From JBFXAN01 sp050184225 (GTDB lineage Bacteria; Chloroflexota; Dehalococcoidia; CAUJGQ01), in assembly GCA_050184225.1 (NCBI GenBank), contig JBFXAN010000089.1, forward strand, positions 1 to 24,862: a DNA stretch of 24,862 nucleotides. The letters are read 5' to 3'. The notes under the pieces were generated by a model. That model had not been told where the DNA came from and searched no databases. It saw only the letters and a list, made by a program, of their open reading frames with translations. A program made the position numbers and the translations under genes. Shown piece by piece: positions 13,872 through 21,047 of this stretch (positions are counted from its first letter, which is position 1; every line of letters starts with the position of its first letter).

Positions 13872-15382
13872 TTCGAGGGCGCTTCCTCGGCGAAGCTCAG
13901 TGTGAAGGCGACGAGCGTGCGTACGGGGATACCACTGGCGCCTTTGACGATCGCACCCTTGTCGCTGGTGTAGAAGTCCACACCTGCCATATCGAGATGC
14001 ACCCAGGGCGTCGTATCGGCGAATTCCTTCAGGAACATCGCCGCGGTCAACGCACCCGCCGGCCGTCCGCCGGTGTTCTTCAGATCCGCCACATCCGACT
14101 TGATCTGCTCCTTGTACTCGTCGTACAGGGGCATCTGCCAGAGCCGCTCGCCCGACCGCTTGCCCGCCGCGATGATCCGATCGACGGTCGGTTGATCGTT
14201 GCTCATCACACCGACCGCCTGATCGCCGAGCGCCACACCGATTGCGCCGGTGAGCGTGGCAATGTCGACGATCGGGTTGAGGTCGAGACTGCGGGCGTAG
14301 GAGATGCCGTCGGAGAGGATCAAGCGGCCCTCGGCGTCGGTGTTCACCACCTCGATCGTCGTGCCGTTCATCGCCCGGAGCACGTCACCCGGCTTGATCG
14401 CGCCGCCGCCGGGCATGTTCTCCGTTGCCGGAACGATACCGGTGACATTGACGCGCGGCCGCAAGAGGCCGATCGCACGCAGCGCCGCGATCACGCTGGC
14501 GCCGCCGGACATGTCGCCCTTCATCTCCTCCATGCCTGCCGCCGGCTTGATCGAGATGCCGCCCGTGTCGAAGGTGATGCCCTTGCCAATCAGGCCGATC
14601 GCCTGGTCGGTTGTGGGGTTGCCACGATAGTGGAGCACGATGAACTTCGGCGGCTGATGGCTGCCCTGGGCGACGCCGAGCAACGCCCCCATGCCCAGCT
14701 CCACCATGTCCTCGCGGTCCAGCACCTGGCACTCAAGCCCGGCCTCGTCGGCAGCCTGCCGCGCCCGCGCCGCCATCTCGCTCGGCGTGAACTGGTTCGA
14801 TGGTTCATTCGCCATGTCCCGACAGAAGTTGACCGCCTCCGCCAGGATCAGGCCGCGCGACACGCCTCGCTGGAGCGCGTCGATCTTGGATGGATCGTGT
14901 TCGACCAGCACGACCTCGTCAGGGTCCTGCTCACCATCAGACTTCTTGTACTTGGTGAAGCGGTAGAGGCCCATCACCGTTCCCTCGGCGATCGCCTGCG
15001 CGCACGCCTCCGGGTCCAGCCCGGCGATGCCGGCGCCGTGAACGATCGTCGCCGCCCGCTTCGCTCCGGCCTTGCGCAGCGCCCGCGCCACGTTGGCCGC
15101 GAGCGACCGCACTGTGTCGAGGTCGAAGTCCTTCTGTTTGCCCAACCCGACGATCAGCACCCGCTTGGCCGGTGTCCGGCCAAAGGTGAACAGCGTGGTG
15201 ATCTCGCCGCGTTTGCCCTTAATCGCACCGTCGTCGATCAAGGCCGAAATCTGACCGCCGAGCGCCTGGTCGAGCGCGCCGGTACCACCACCGGGAGCGG
15301 TTACCGCTTCAAACAGGTTGACGACCACCGCATCTGCTTCCACCGCCGCAAGGTTGCCCGACTCCACTCGTACCGTGACCAT
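13868..15382 (-). CDS. pepA: Leucyl aminopeptidase (M17 family)
   Basis: The 504-residue M17 leucyl aminopeptidase is full length. The catalytic domain carries GKGITFDTGGISIKP with Lys267, Asp272 and Lys279, then KGDMSGGASV (Asp290), and the M17 signature NTDAEGRL (347-354, Asp349 and Glu351). These correspond to the two-metal ligands and general-base region of the hexameric enzymes that remove N-terminal residues from peptides in the cytoplasm. GGAGG 7 nt before ATG 15382 supports the start. The stop overlaps the downstream lipoprotein GTG. A 205-nt repeat island separates it from the upstream CapA gene. Confidence 0.96.
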   Translation of the reverse strand: MVTVRVESGNLAAVEADAVVVNLFEAVTAPGGGTGALDQALGGQISALIDDGAIKGKRGEITTLFTFGRTPAKRVLIVGLGKQKDFDLDTVRSLAANVARALRKAGAKRAATIVHGAGIAGLDPEACAQAIAEGTVMGLYRFTKYKKSDGEQDPDEVVLVEHDPSKIDALQRGVSRGLILAEAVNFCRDMANEPSNQFTPSEMAARARQAADEAGLECQVLDREDMVELGMGALLGVAQGSHQPPKFIVLHYRGNPTTDQAIGLIGKGITFDTGGISIKPAAGMEEMKGDMSGGASVIAALRAIGLLRPRVNVTGIVPATENMPGGGAIKPGDVLRAMNGTTIEVVNTDAEGRLILSDGISYARSLDLNPIVDIATLTGAIGVALGDQAVGVMSNDQPTVDRIIAAGKRSGERLWQMPLYDEYKEQIKSDVADLKNTGGRPAGALTAAMFLKEFADTTPWVHLDMAGVDFYTSDKGAIVKGASGIPVRTLVAFTLSFAEEAPSK

Positions 15383-15424
15383 TCCGTCCTCCCCGAACCG
15401 GCCGTCTTTCCCCGATCATAGGGA

Positions 15425-15585
15425 CTTGAAACACCAAGGTGCAAAGGATGCAAAGGTCGCAAAGAATTCAATGTCTGGTGCAGCGGAGTGCAGCAACCTG
15501 CGACGGGCAGACTCATCGTGAGATGCTTCGCTCCGCTCAGTATGACAAGAAGAACCTTCGCGCCCTTTGCGCCTTTGCGGTTCAG
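15425..15585. repeat. Composite repeat island (GCAAAGG inverted repeat around a second motif)
   Basis: The outer arms, about 15428-15463 and 15552-15585, are imperfect reverse complements made of TGCAAAGGA, CGCAAAGG and CACCAAGG units; the right arm ends 2 nt before the CapA stop codon. Inside the loop, 15520-15547 holds a separate motif (GAGATGCTTCGCTCCGCTCA and continuing to GTATGACA). Variants of it are, from general experience, dispersed through many bacterial genomes. No gene is seen in 15383-15587. Confidence 0.8.
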
Positions 15586-15587
15586 TC

Positions 15588-17282
15588 TCACCGCCCGGTG
15601 TTGAGCGCGTTGGTGAGGGAGTAGATGCGATCGTAGACGGGTCGGGCGGCGACGCCGGTGACCGGGATCGGCCGGCCGTCGCGTTCGTCGATGATCGCTG
15701 GGCGAACCTCCAGGCCGCGAACACCTTCGGCGTCGAGGCGGATGCGAAGTACGGCGCTGAGCAACGACGGCATCCCCGGCTGGCGGCGGTCGTCGTTGTC
15801 CACATCGAAGACGAAGTTGCCGAGGCTGTAGACGATTGGGACGCGTTTATAGATCTCGATCCCTTGCAACACGTGGGGATGCGCGCCGAGGACGAGCGCC
15901 GCACCGGCATCGACCGCTGTCCGCGCCAGCTCGCGTTGCACCGGGTTCGGCGCGGCACTGTACTCATAGCCCGCGTGCAGCGCGACGATCACCAGGTCGG
16001 CGGCGGCGCGCGCCGCCGCCACATCGCGCCGGATCGACTCGGCTGTTCCCCAGGCGACGCCGGGAACGTCTGCCCCGGCGCGCGTGCTCTCCGCCACCCA
16101 GCCGCTGCGGCCGTCGTTTGGTGTATTGACGTAACTGAGAAAGGCGAGCGTCAGACCGTTCACCCTGACGATCGCCGGCTCATGGGCGGCGTCGCTGTTG
16201 CGGCCCGCGCCGGGGTGGGCGATGCCCGCCCGCTCCAGTGCGGCGACCGTGTCCAGCAGTCCCTCGACGCCGTAATCCAGCATGTGGTTGTTGGCCAGCG
16301 TGAGCACATCGAAGTCCGCCCCGATCAGCCCCTCTGTCACCGAGGGCGGCGCCCGGAAGGTGTAGTCTTTCCGCGCCGGCGTCCCGCGCTCGGTCAGCGG
16401 CAGCTCCAGGTTGCCGACGCGCACGTCCGAGCCTTCCAGCAGCGGCGCGACCGCCTCGAAGGGATAGCCGGCGCCGCGTTCGGTGATCGACCGCCCAACC
16501 GTGCGGCCGAGCATGATATCGCCGACCGCATCGAGGACAACCTGCCCGCTGCCATCGCGTTCGTCCGCCGGTGCGGATAACGCCCGTGCGAGGGCCGCGG
16601 CCCGCGTGTCGCCCGACCGTCCTACCACGGACCATTGCACCTCGATCGGGTATCCGCGCTCGTCTGGCCGGATGCCGTCGATGCGCAGAGGTTTGGCCAG
16701 GGCGCCGGCGCTCGATCCCAACGCCAAGACCATCCGTCCCGGCCGTTCCGTGAGCGCGGTCGCGGCATCGCCGGCAACAGCGCCGGCAACGGGTACGCCG
16801 AGCGTCCGGCGCATAACATCCGGCTCGGTGACGGCAATGCTCACGAGCAGAGCCGGGCCGCCGACCACATCCCAATTGGTAATGCGGCCGGCGGCGAGAT
16901 CGCGCAGTTGGGCGCTGGTCACACCTTCGACCGGAAAGGTAAATGGCACAAACGCGGCGACCGCCGAGCTCCTGATATCGATCGCCGAGAGACCATCCAG
17001 CGCGCCATCGCCGCCTCGCGGCACGACCGCGGCAACGGCAGCGCCGGAGCGGACGGCGTCGAGCGCCTCCTGGCCGTCGGCGGCGGTCGAAAGCGACGCC
17101 TTCGGCATCAGCTTGCTCAGGTCCGGACCGAAGGCATCAAGCGCGGCGGGGGTGCCGGTGACGCTCTCGGCGACGGCAAGCGATTCGATCCGCGTCGGCG
17201 ATGTGTCGTTACTCTTGCAGGCAGCGAAGCTCAGCGCCGCGATCGCCGTCATCAGAAGCAGCAGACGGGGTGTGTGATGCAT
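15588..17282 (-). CDS. CapA-family lipoprotein with N-terminal phosphate-binding-protein-like domain
   Basis: The 564-residue predicted lipoprotein has the signal MHHTPRLLLLMTAIAALSFA ending in lipobox Cys22. Residues about 35-240 resemble a periplasmic phosphate-binding (PstS-like) fold, with ITNWDVVGG (134-142) matching the characteristic ITNW segment. Residues about 247-550 are a CapA-type metallophosphatase-like domain: GDIMLGR (254-260), GNLELPLT (290-297), NNHMLDYG (331-338), HAGYEY (436-441), AHPHVLQG (467-474) and GNFVFD (487-492). CapA was first linked to poly-gamma-glutamate synthesis, but the domain is broadly distributed. ATG 17282 gives a normal lipoprotein n-region; GTG 17300 is the alternative. 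It is transcribed divergently from the LppX-like gene. Confidence 0.9.
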   Translation of the reverse strand: MHHTPRLLLLMTAIAALSFAACKSNDTSPTRIESLAVAESVTGTPAALDAFGPDLSKLMPKASLSTAADGQEALDAVRSGAAVAAVVPRGGDGALDGLSAIDIRSSAVAAFVPFTFPVEGVTSAQLRDLAAGRITNWDVVGGPALLVSIAVTEPDVMRRTLGVPVAGAVAGDAATALTERPGRMVLALGSSAGALAKPLRIDGIRPDERGYPIEVQWSVVGRSGDTRAAALARALSAPADERDGSGQVVLDAVGDIMLGRTVGRSITERGAGYPFEAVAPLLEGSDVRVGNLELPLTERGTPARKDYTFRAPPSVTEGLIGADFDVLTLANNHMLDYGVEGLLDTVAALERAGIAHPGAGRNSDAAHEPAIVRVNGLTLAFLSYVNTPNDGRSGWVAESTRAGADVPGVAWGTAESIRRDVAAARAAADLVIVALHAGYEYSAAPNPVQRELARTAVDAGAALVLGAHPHVLQGIEIYKRVPIVYSLGNFVFDVDNDDRRQPGMPSLLSAVLRIRLDAEGVRGLEVRPAIIDERDGRPIPVTGVAARPVYDRIYSLTNALNTGR

Positions 17283-17457
17283 GCGGTTATTGCCGCTCAC
17301 TCTCGACGCGTTTCTGGAGCCGGTGTACGGTCGATAGTGGAGGGATCATCGAATTCACCGTCCGTCAGCCTTCGGCATTCGCGCGCCGCGTTCGGGCGGC
17401 GCCTCGCGGTGGCCGGCAGAAGACGCGCTGACGGCAACCAGATGTCAGGAGCGTATC

Positions 17458-18303
17458 ATGCGAACTCGTGTCCGTCTGCTGTCACTCGCGCTGATGGCGG
17501 TAGCGCTGCTCGCCTTCGCGGCCTGTGGCGACGATGACTCGAACGCCGACCAACAGAGCGCCGAGGCGACCGCCGCCTCCGGCCAGACCGGAGGCACGCA
17601 ATCCGGCGGTTCCGGTTCTTCCTCAAGCACCACAACACGGGCGATCGAGCTGAATTGCGATCAGGATCTGAAGTCCTTCCGCTTCGCCGGCGATCTGTCG
17701 CTGAATACGCCTCAGGGCGGATCGTCCGCGCCGAACAACATCGCGTCGGTGATCGGCTCGTTCCTCCAGAACGTCAAGTTCGACGGCGCCTTTGTCACAC
17801 CCGATCGCACGCAGCTCAAGCTGGACGGTGGCCAGAGTTCCCCGTTGGGCGCGATCGAGTTTATCCAGATCGGCAACACCTCCTACGTCAAGCTCGGCTC
17901 GGCTCCCTGGCAGCAGTCACAGGGAGCAACTGACTCGTCCGGTTTCCTCGCGCAGATTGATCCGCGTGAGATCTGCCACCAGTTCGAGGAGAACCTGACC
18001 GACAGCGTGCCGGCCCAGAAGGAAGCGGTCAACAGCGTCGACGCCACGCGATACGACTACGACCGGGCGGCGCTGGAAAAGCTCGGCGCGAGCGCTGGTG
18101 GACTGCTTGGCACCGTCGGCGGCTCAAACGGCGAGCTTCCCGAAAACGCCACGCTGAGCGTGTGGGTGTCAGACAAGGAGAAGTTTCCGGTCAAGATGCA
18201 GATCGCCGCGTCGGGCGAACAGGATGGTGAGGATTATTCGCTCAACATGGCGCTCAACGTCACCGACCTCAACGGCAACGTGACGATCAACGCGCCGCAG
18301 TAA
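17458..18303 (+). CDS. LppX/LprG-like lipoprotein
   Basis: The 281-residue lipoprotein has the signal MRTRVRLLSLALMAVALLAFAAC (lipobox Cys23), then an acidic, Gly/Ser/Thr-rich linker (24-62). The folded part runs from about 63: alternating strands with FVTPDRTQLKLDG, IEFIQIGNTSYVKLGSAPWQ (about 133-152) and a C-terminal KFPVKMQIAASGE strand ending in a VTDLNGNVTINAP motif. This layout matches the LppX/LprA/LprF/LprG lipoproteins, which carry lipids between the membrane and cell surface in mycobacteria. The assignment rests on pattern similarity. AGGAG is placed 9 nt before the ATG. In the 157-nt divergent region upstream, a 7-bp GC hairpin (17383-17402) is present, but no clear promoter. Confidence 0.85.
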   Translation: MRTRVRLLSLALMAVALLAFAACGDDDSNADQQSAEATAASGQTGGTQSGGSGSSSSTTTRAIELNCDQDLKSFRFAGDLSLNTPQGGSSAPNNIASVIGSFLQNVKFDGAFVTPDRTQLKLDGGQSSPLGAIEFIQIGNTSYVKLGSAPWQQSQGATDSSGFLAQIDPREICHQFEENLTDSVPAQKEAVNSVDATRYDYDRAALEKLGASAGGLLGTVGGSNGELPENATLSVWVSDKEKFPVKMQIAASGEQDGEDYSLNMALNVTDLNGNVTINAPQ

Positions 18304-18450
18304 GCCGGCGCGCGGTTGATGCTGGTCATCGGTGGTGGCGGCGCGGGCGTGACGACATTCGCGCTGCCACTATGGAAGACGCTTTGGCTGTGAGTCGCTC
18401 GACCGCGCAGCGCTCACGACATACGACATAAAGGTAGAAGCGGGGGACGG

Positions 18451-19224
18451 CTACTTCACCGCCGCCAGAACGACGCCCTCAACCTTGATCTCGATCCCGT
18501 CGCGCCGGCGGTAGAAGCGTGTCTTCCGGTCGATCGTCGCCTTGGCCTCTGCCACCTGCTCGTCGGTCAGATCGGCGACGAGGTGAGCGAACCGGCTGTC
18601 GAGGGTGATCGCCGCCCAATAATCGTTGACATCGCGGAAGAAGGGCCACTCGGTGAACCGCTCCGGCGTGGCGTCTTCATAGCCCGCCTCGGCCAGCGTG
18701 GTCGCGAGTTTGCCCGGCTCCGAGTAGCGAAACAGCGCCTTGTCCGTCTGAGCGGCGGCCGGCGTGAACGGCGCGATCGCATCGAGGAAGATCGTGATCA
18801 GCGGACACCGGCTCCGTTCACCCCAGGTGGAAATGCCCAGCCTCGCCACCGGGCGCATCACCCGGAGCGTATCGCGCAGCGTCGTCTCCGGTTCGGCAAG
18901 CTGCGGAAAGGCGAGATGGCAGATGATCGCATCCCAGTAGACCGTCGGACCGGGGATGGCGCGGGCATCGCTGACCTCACCGCGCAGCCAATCCGTCCCA
19001 TCCGCCCGCGCCGCCGCGAGCACCGCCTCCAGGCGGGCGCCGTCGCTGTCAAGCAACAGCACCTCACCCTCCGAACCGCTCCGCCGTGCCGCCTCCCGCG
19101 CCGCCGCCCCGTCACGCGAACACAGGTCCAGCACGCGCTCGCCGGGCTGCACACTGGTCAACTTCGTGAACGAGGCAAGAAACAACTCGCCGAGCCGTAT
19201 GGAGGCCGGAGACTCTGTCTGCAT
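18451..19224 (-). CDS. SAM-dependent methyltransferase (class I)
   Basis: The 257-residue class I methyltransferase has ERVLDLCSRDGAAAREAAR (about 29-47) as a divergent motif I (the usual GxGxG reads CSRDG), the acidic motif II strand VLLLDSDG, and YWDAIICHLAFPQL as motif IV. A DTLRVMRPVARLGISTWGE strand follows, resembling UbiE/MenG-type enzymes. The substrate is unknown. ATG 19224 with GGGGAG 11 nt upstream is preferred. The frame continues upstream to 19260, but those codons lie in the repeat. An inverted repeat fills the gap to the upstream response regulator. Confidence 0.85.
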   Translation of the reverse strand: MQTESPASIRLGELFLASFTKLTSVQPGERVLDLCSRDGAAAREAARRSGSEGEVLLLDSDGARLEAVLAAARADGTDWLRGEVSDARAIPGPTVYWDAIICHLAFPQLAEPETTLRDTLRVMRPVARLGISTWGERSRCPLITIFLDAIAPFTPAAAQTDKALFRYSEPGKLATTLAEAGYEDATPERFTEWPFFRDVNDYWAAITLDSRFAHLVADLTDEQVAEAKATIDRKTRFYRRRDGIEIKVEGVVLAAVK

Positions 19225-19240
19225 GGGTCGCTTCGCTCCC

Positions 19241-19313
19241 CGGCAATCGGCAGTCGGCAATCGGCAATGGTGGGGCTGGAACCCGATTGCCGATTGCCGA
19301 CTGCCGACTGCCG
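19241..19313. repeat. Heptamer inverted repeat (CGGCAAT units)
   Basis: The arms 19241-19268 and 19286-19313 are reverse complements at 27 of 28 positions around a 17-nt loop. The left arm is four exact heptamers: CGGCAAT, CGGCAGT, CGGCAAT, CGGCAAT. The right arm begins immediately after the TAG of the response-regulator gene (19314-19316). It fills most of the intergenic space between that gene and the methyltransferase and can form a strong hairpin in the transcript. Confidence 0.92.
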
Positions 19314-20012
19314 CTACTCGTCTTCGATATCAGCCGGGTCGTCGCCGGGGCGGATGCGGCCGGTGAGACCCGCTTGGGCAGCAATCGCCGCGGCCTGCGC
19401 GCGGGAATGCACTTGCAGCTTATCGAGGATGTTGCGCAAGTGCACCTTGACCGTGTTTTCGGCGATCACGAGCCGGTCGGCGATCTCCGGGTTGCTCATG
19501 CCCCGCCCGACCAGGGCGAGGATCTCTCGCTCCCGTGGCGTGAGTTTGTCCGTCGCGTTGTCGTGCACCGGCGGGCTGATCTGTGCGAACGCCTCGATCA
19601 GGTCGCGGGCCAGGTGTGGCGAGATGATTGCGCCGCCGTCGGCGAGCGTTCGGATCGCCGTCGCCAGCACATCGAGGTCGACGCTCTTGGCGAGATAGCC
19701 GCGGGCGCCGGCCCGGACCGCGGCGAAGAGATCCTGCTCCTGCTCGGAGACGGTCAGCATGCAGACGGCGGCGCTGGGCAGTATCTCAAGAACCTGTTGC
19801 GTCGCATCGACTCCGCCCATGCCCGGCATCGCCACATCCATCAGCACGATGTCCGGGCGCAGCACCGGCGCCCGCCGCAGGGCTTCCTCGCCGCTGCCGG
19901 CCGCGCCGACGACGTCGATATCGTCGATGCGGGCGAGCAGTCCGACGAGCCCATCCCGAAAGAGGCCATTATCGTCGACGATCAGCACACGGATCTTGGA
20001 CTCGGCGGTCAT
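19314..20012 (-). CDS. NarL/LuxR-family two-component response regulator
   Basis: The 232-residue regulator has a receiver domain with the acidic pair Asp13-Asp14, the phospho-acceptor Asp59 in VLMDVAMPG, the switch LTVSE and the conserved Lys in YLAKSVD. A linker leads to a LuxR/NarL HTH domain, LTPREREILALVGRGMSNPEIADRLVIAENTVKVHLRNI (about 157-195). It is therefore a DNA-binding regulator controlled by phosphorylation. No histidine kinase is in the window, so it is an orphan here or its partner is distant. ATG 20012 follows GAGGTG at 7 nt; the 18 codons upstream in frame overlap the PIN gene. The 3' overlapping PIN frame ends inside this gene's first codons. Confidence 0.93.
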   Translation of the reverse strand: MTAESKIRVLIVDDNGLFRDGLVGLLARIDDIDVVGAAGSGEEALRRAPVLRPDIVLMDVAMPGMGGVDATQQVLEILPSAAVCMLTVSEQEQDLFAAVRAGARGYLAKSVDLDVLATAIRTLADGGAIISPHLARDLIEAFAQISPPVHDNATDKLTPREREILALVGRGMSNPEIADRLVIAENTVKVHLRNILDKLQVHSRAQAAAIAAQAGLTGRIRPGDDPADIEDE

Positions 20013-20625
20013 GGCGGGCACCTCGTGTGCAGTGATGGCGGTCACCGATGCCTGAAAGTGGTGCATCGCCGTACGAATAATACGCGACAGAAATCATGCT
20101 CGGTCGCCCGTACCGTAGCATACGGACGAATGCGAATCCACGCGCGGCCGGCGCGGCCGCACGCCTGCACGTTCGTCTACCGAAGCTCGCGAATCGACCG
20201 CACACCGGCACGATGCCGCGCGTGCCATCAAGAAAGCGGTCGTCAGCCGTCCAGAGCTCACACCCCAGCCGCTCCGCGAGCGCGGCATACTGGGCGTCAT
20301 ACGTTTGCTTCTGACCAGCGTCGAGAGCAATGCGGATCGCGCGTCGCGCGTCAGCTGGGTCATCGGCAATCACAAGTACGAAGCGCATGACCACGTCGTA
20401 GGCTGCTTCTGCGTCCTCGATCGTTGCTAGGCTTCCATCGCGAAAACGTTGATACAAAGTATTGGCAACCTCACAGCCGAACCATGATGGCACGACAGGT
20501 TGGATGCCATTTCCTCGCCACTCTGCGAGAAGTCGACGTGCCAGGTCGCTATTCGGCTCGTCCAGCACCCACTTCAAGGCGAGGCTGACATCGACCACCG
20601 CGACCGACGGGTGAGCGAGAACCAT
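19969..20625 (-). CDS. PIN-domain protein (VapC-like), probable 3' frameshift
   Basis: The N-terminal 145 residues are a VapC-like PIN domain: VAVVDVSLALKWVLDE with the first Asp, PSWFGCEVANTLYQ with the Glu, and AALAERLGCELWTADDRFLDGTRG with the late acidic residues. The frame does not stop there. It continues for about 70 Arg/Gly/Ala-rich residues into the promoter and first codons of the response regulator, giving 218 residues against a usual 130-150. In another frame the codons V-R-S-I-R-E-L-R and a TAG (20177-20179) follow the domain end, which would give a 148-residue protein. A small indel near 20205 is likely, either a real mutation or a sequence error. The gene overlaps its small upstream partner. 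Confidence 0.75.
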   Translation of the reverse strand: MVLAHPSVAVVDVSLALKWVLDEPNSDLARRLLAEWRGNGIQPVVPSWFGCEVANTLYQRFRDGSLATIEDAEAAYDVVMRFVLVIADDPADARRAIRIALDAGQKQTYDAQYAALAERLGCELWTADDRFLDGTRGIVPVCGRFASFGRRTCRRAAAPAARGFAFVRMLRYGRPSMISVAYYSYGDAPLSGIGDRHHCTRGARHDRRVQDPCADRRR

Positions 20626-20815
20626 GAATCGTGGTCACCGTATCGCCATCATCACCATCGCGGAAACGACGGACAATGTCAGTGGAGTCATCATCAAATA
20701 CGCGGCCGCGCATGATGCGCACTCGCGTCTCTTCGAGTTGCCTAAAGGCATCGTCGGTCAACTTCCACTCGACGGGCCTCGAGAAACCATTGCGCTTGGA
20801 GAACTTCTTGCTCAT
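20549..20815 (-). CDS. Small protein upstream of the PIN gene, possible antitoxin
   Basis: The 88-residue frame begins MSKKFSKRNGFSRPVEWKLTDDAFRQLEETRVRIMRGRV, a basic N-terminus followed by a helix-like stretch, then acidic and basic residues. No antitoxin family was recognised; size, position and overlap with the PIN start suggest the role. GGAAGG lies 9 nt before the ATG. Its last 25 residues overlap the PIN gene in a different frame and look uninformative, so the functional part may end near residue 63. A promoter candidate lies upstream at 20856-20884. Confidence 0.6.
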   Translation of the reverse strand: MSKKFSKRNGFSRPVEWKLTDDAFRQLEETRVRIMRGRVFDDDSTDIVRRFRDGDDGDTVTTIHGSRSPVGRGGRCQPRLEVGAGRAE

Positions 20816-20855
20816 CTCGTTGGACCTTCCGATGGTGCCGAAGTCCGATCGCGTC

Positions 20856-20884
20856 TATATCTCGATGATTCTATCCAATCTCAA
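20856..20884 (-). promoter_or_regulatory. Possible sigma70-type promoter for the small gene/PIN pair
   Basis: On the minus strand TTGAGA (20879-20884) is followed after 17 nt by GATATA (20856-20861), with the overlapping TATAGA as an alternative -10. The -35 is good and the -10 weak. The location, 40 nt before the ATG at 20815 and just after the tRNA 3' end, fits. The area is also visibly AT-richer than the rest of the window. Confidence 0.35.
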
Positions 20885-20904
20885 GAGGTCCTGACAGTAA
20901 GATC

Positions 20905-20980
20905 TGGTGCCCCCGGCGCGATTCGAACGCGCGACCCTCGGTTTAGAAGACCGATGCTCCATCCACTGAGCTACGGGGGC
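20905..20980 (-). tRNA. tRNA-Arg (anticodon TCT)
   Basis: The minus strand folds as a complete 76-nt tRNA. The acceptor stem GCCCCCG pairs with CGGGGGC, the D arm has GCTC..GAGC, the anticodon stem TCGGT/ACCGA encloses the loop CTTCTAA with anticodon TCT, and the T arm GCGCG-TTCGAAT-CGCGC closes it. Discriminator A and an encoded CCA end the gene. The anticodon reads AGA (and AGG by wobble) arginine codons. An HNH endonuclease lies upstream of it and a PIN pair downstream, so the tRNA borders an accessory patch. Confidence 0.97.
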
Positions 20981-21010
20981 GAGTGATACGTGCGATGAAT
21001 AATTCTCAAG

Positions 21011-21033
21011 TTAACCACCCACTACGTGGTTAA
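21011..21033 (-). terminator. Hairpin after the HNH gene, possible weak terminator
   Basis: A perfect 8-bp stem (TTAACCAC, 21011-21018, with GTGGTTAA, 21026-21033) and 7-nt loop lie 15 nt beyond the HNH stop and before the tRNA-Arg gene. The trailing sequence on the minus strand has only scattered T residues, so termination would be weak. It may instead be a boundary hairpin of the HNH-bearing insert. Confidence 0.4.
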
Positions 21034-21047
21034 GTTCTCCCTTCTCA

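Noticed and set aside
13706..15421. 571-codon + strand frame opposite leucyl aminopeptidase
   Set aside because: Antisense to a full-length M17 enzyme with all catalytic motifs; composition is that of a shadow frame.
18304..18450. 147-nt convergent gap between the LppX-like and methyltransferase genes
   Set aside because: Only a weak GTGAG/CTCAC pairing is present; no gene, repeat island or terminator can be supported.
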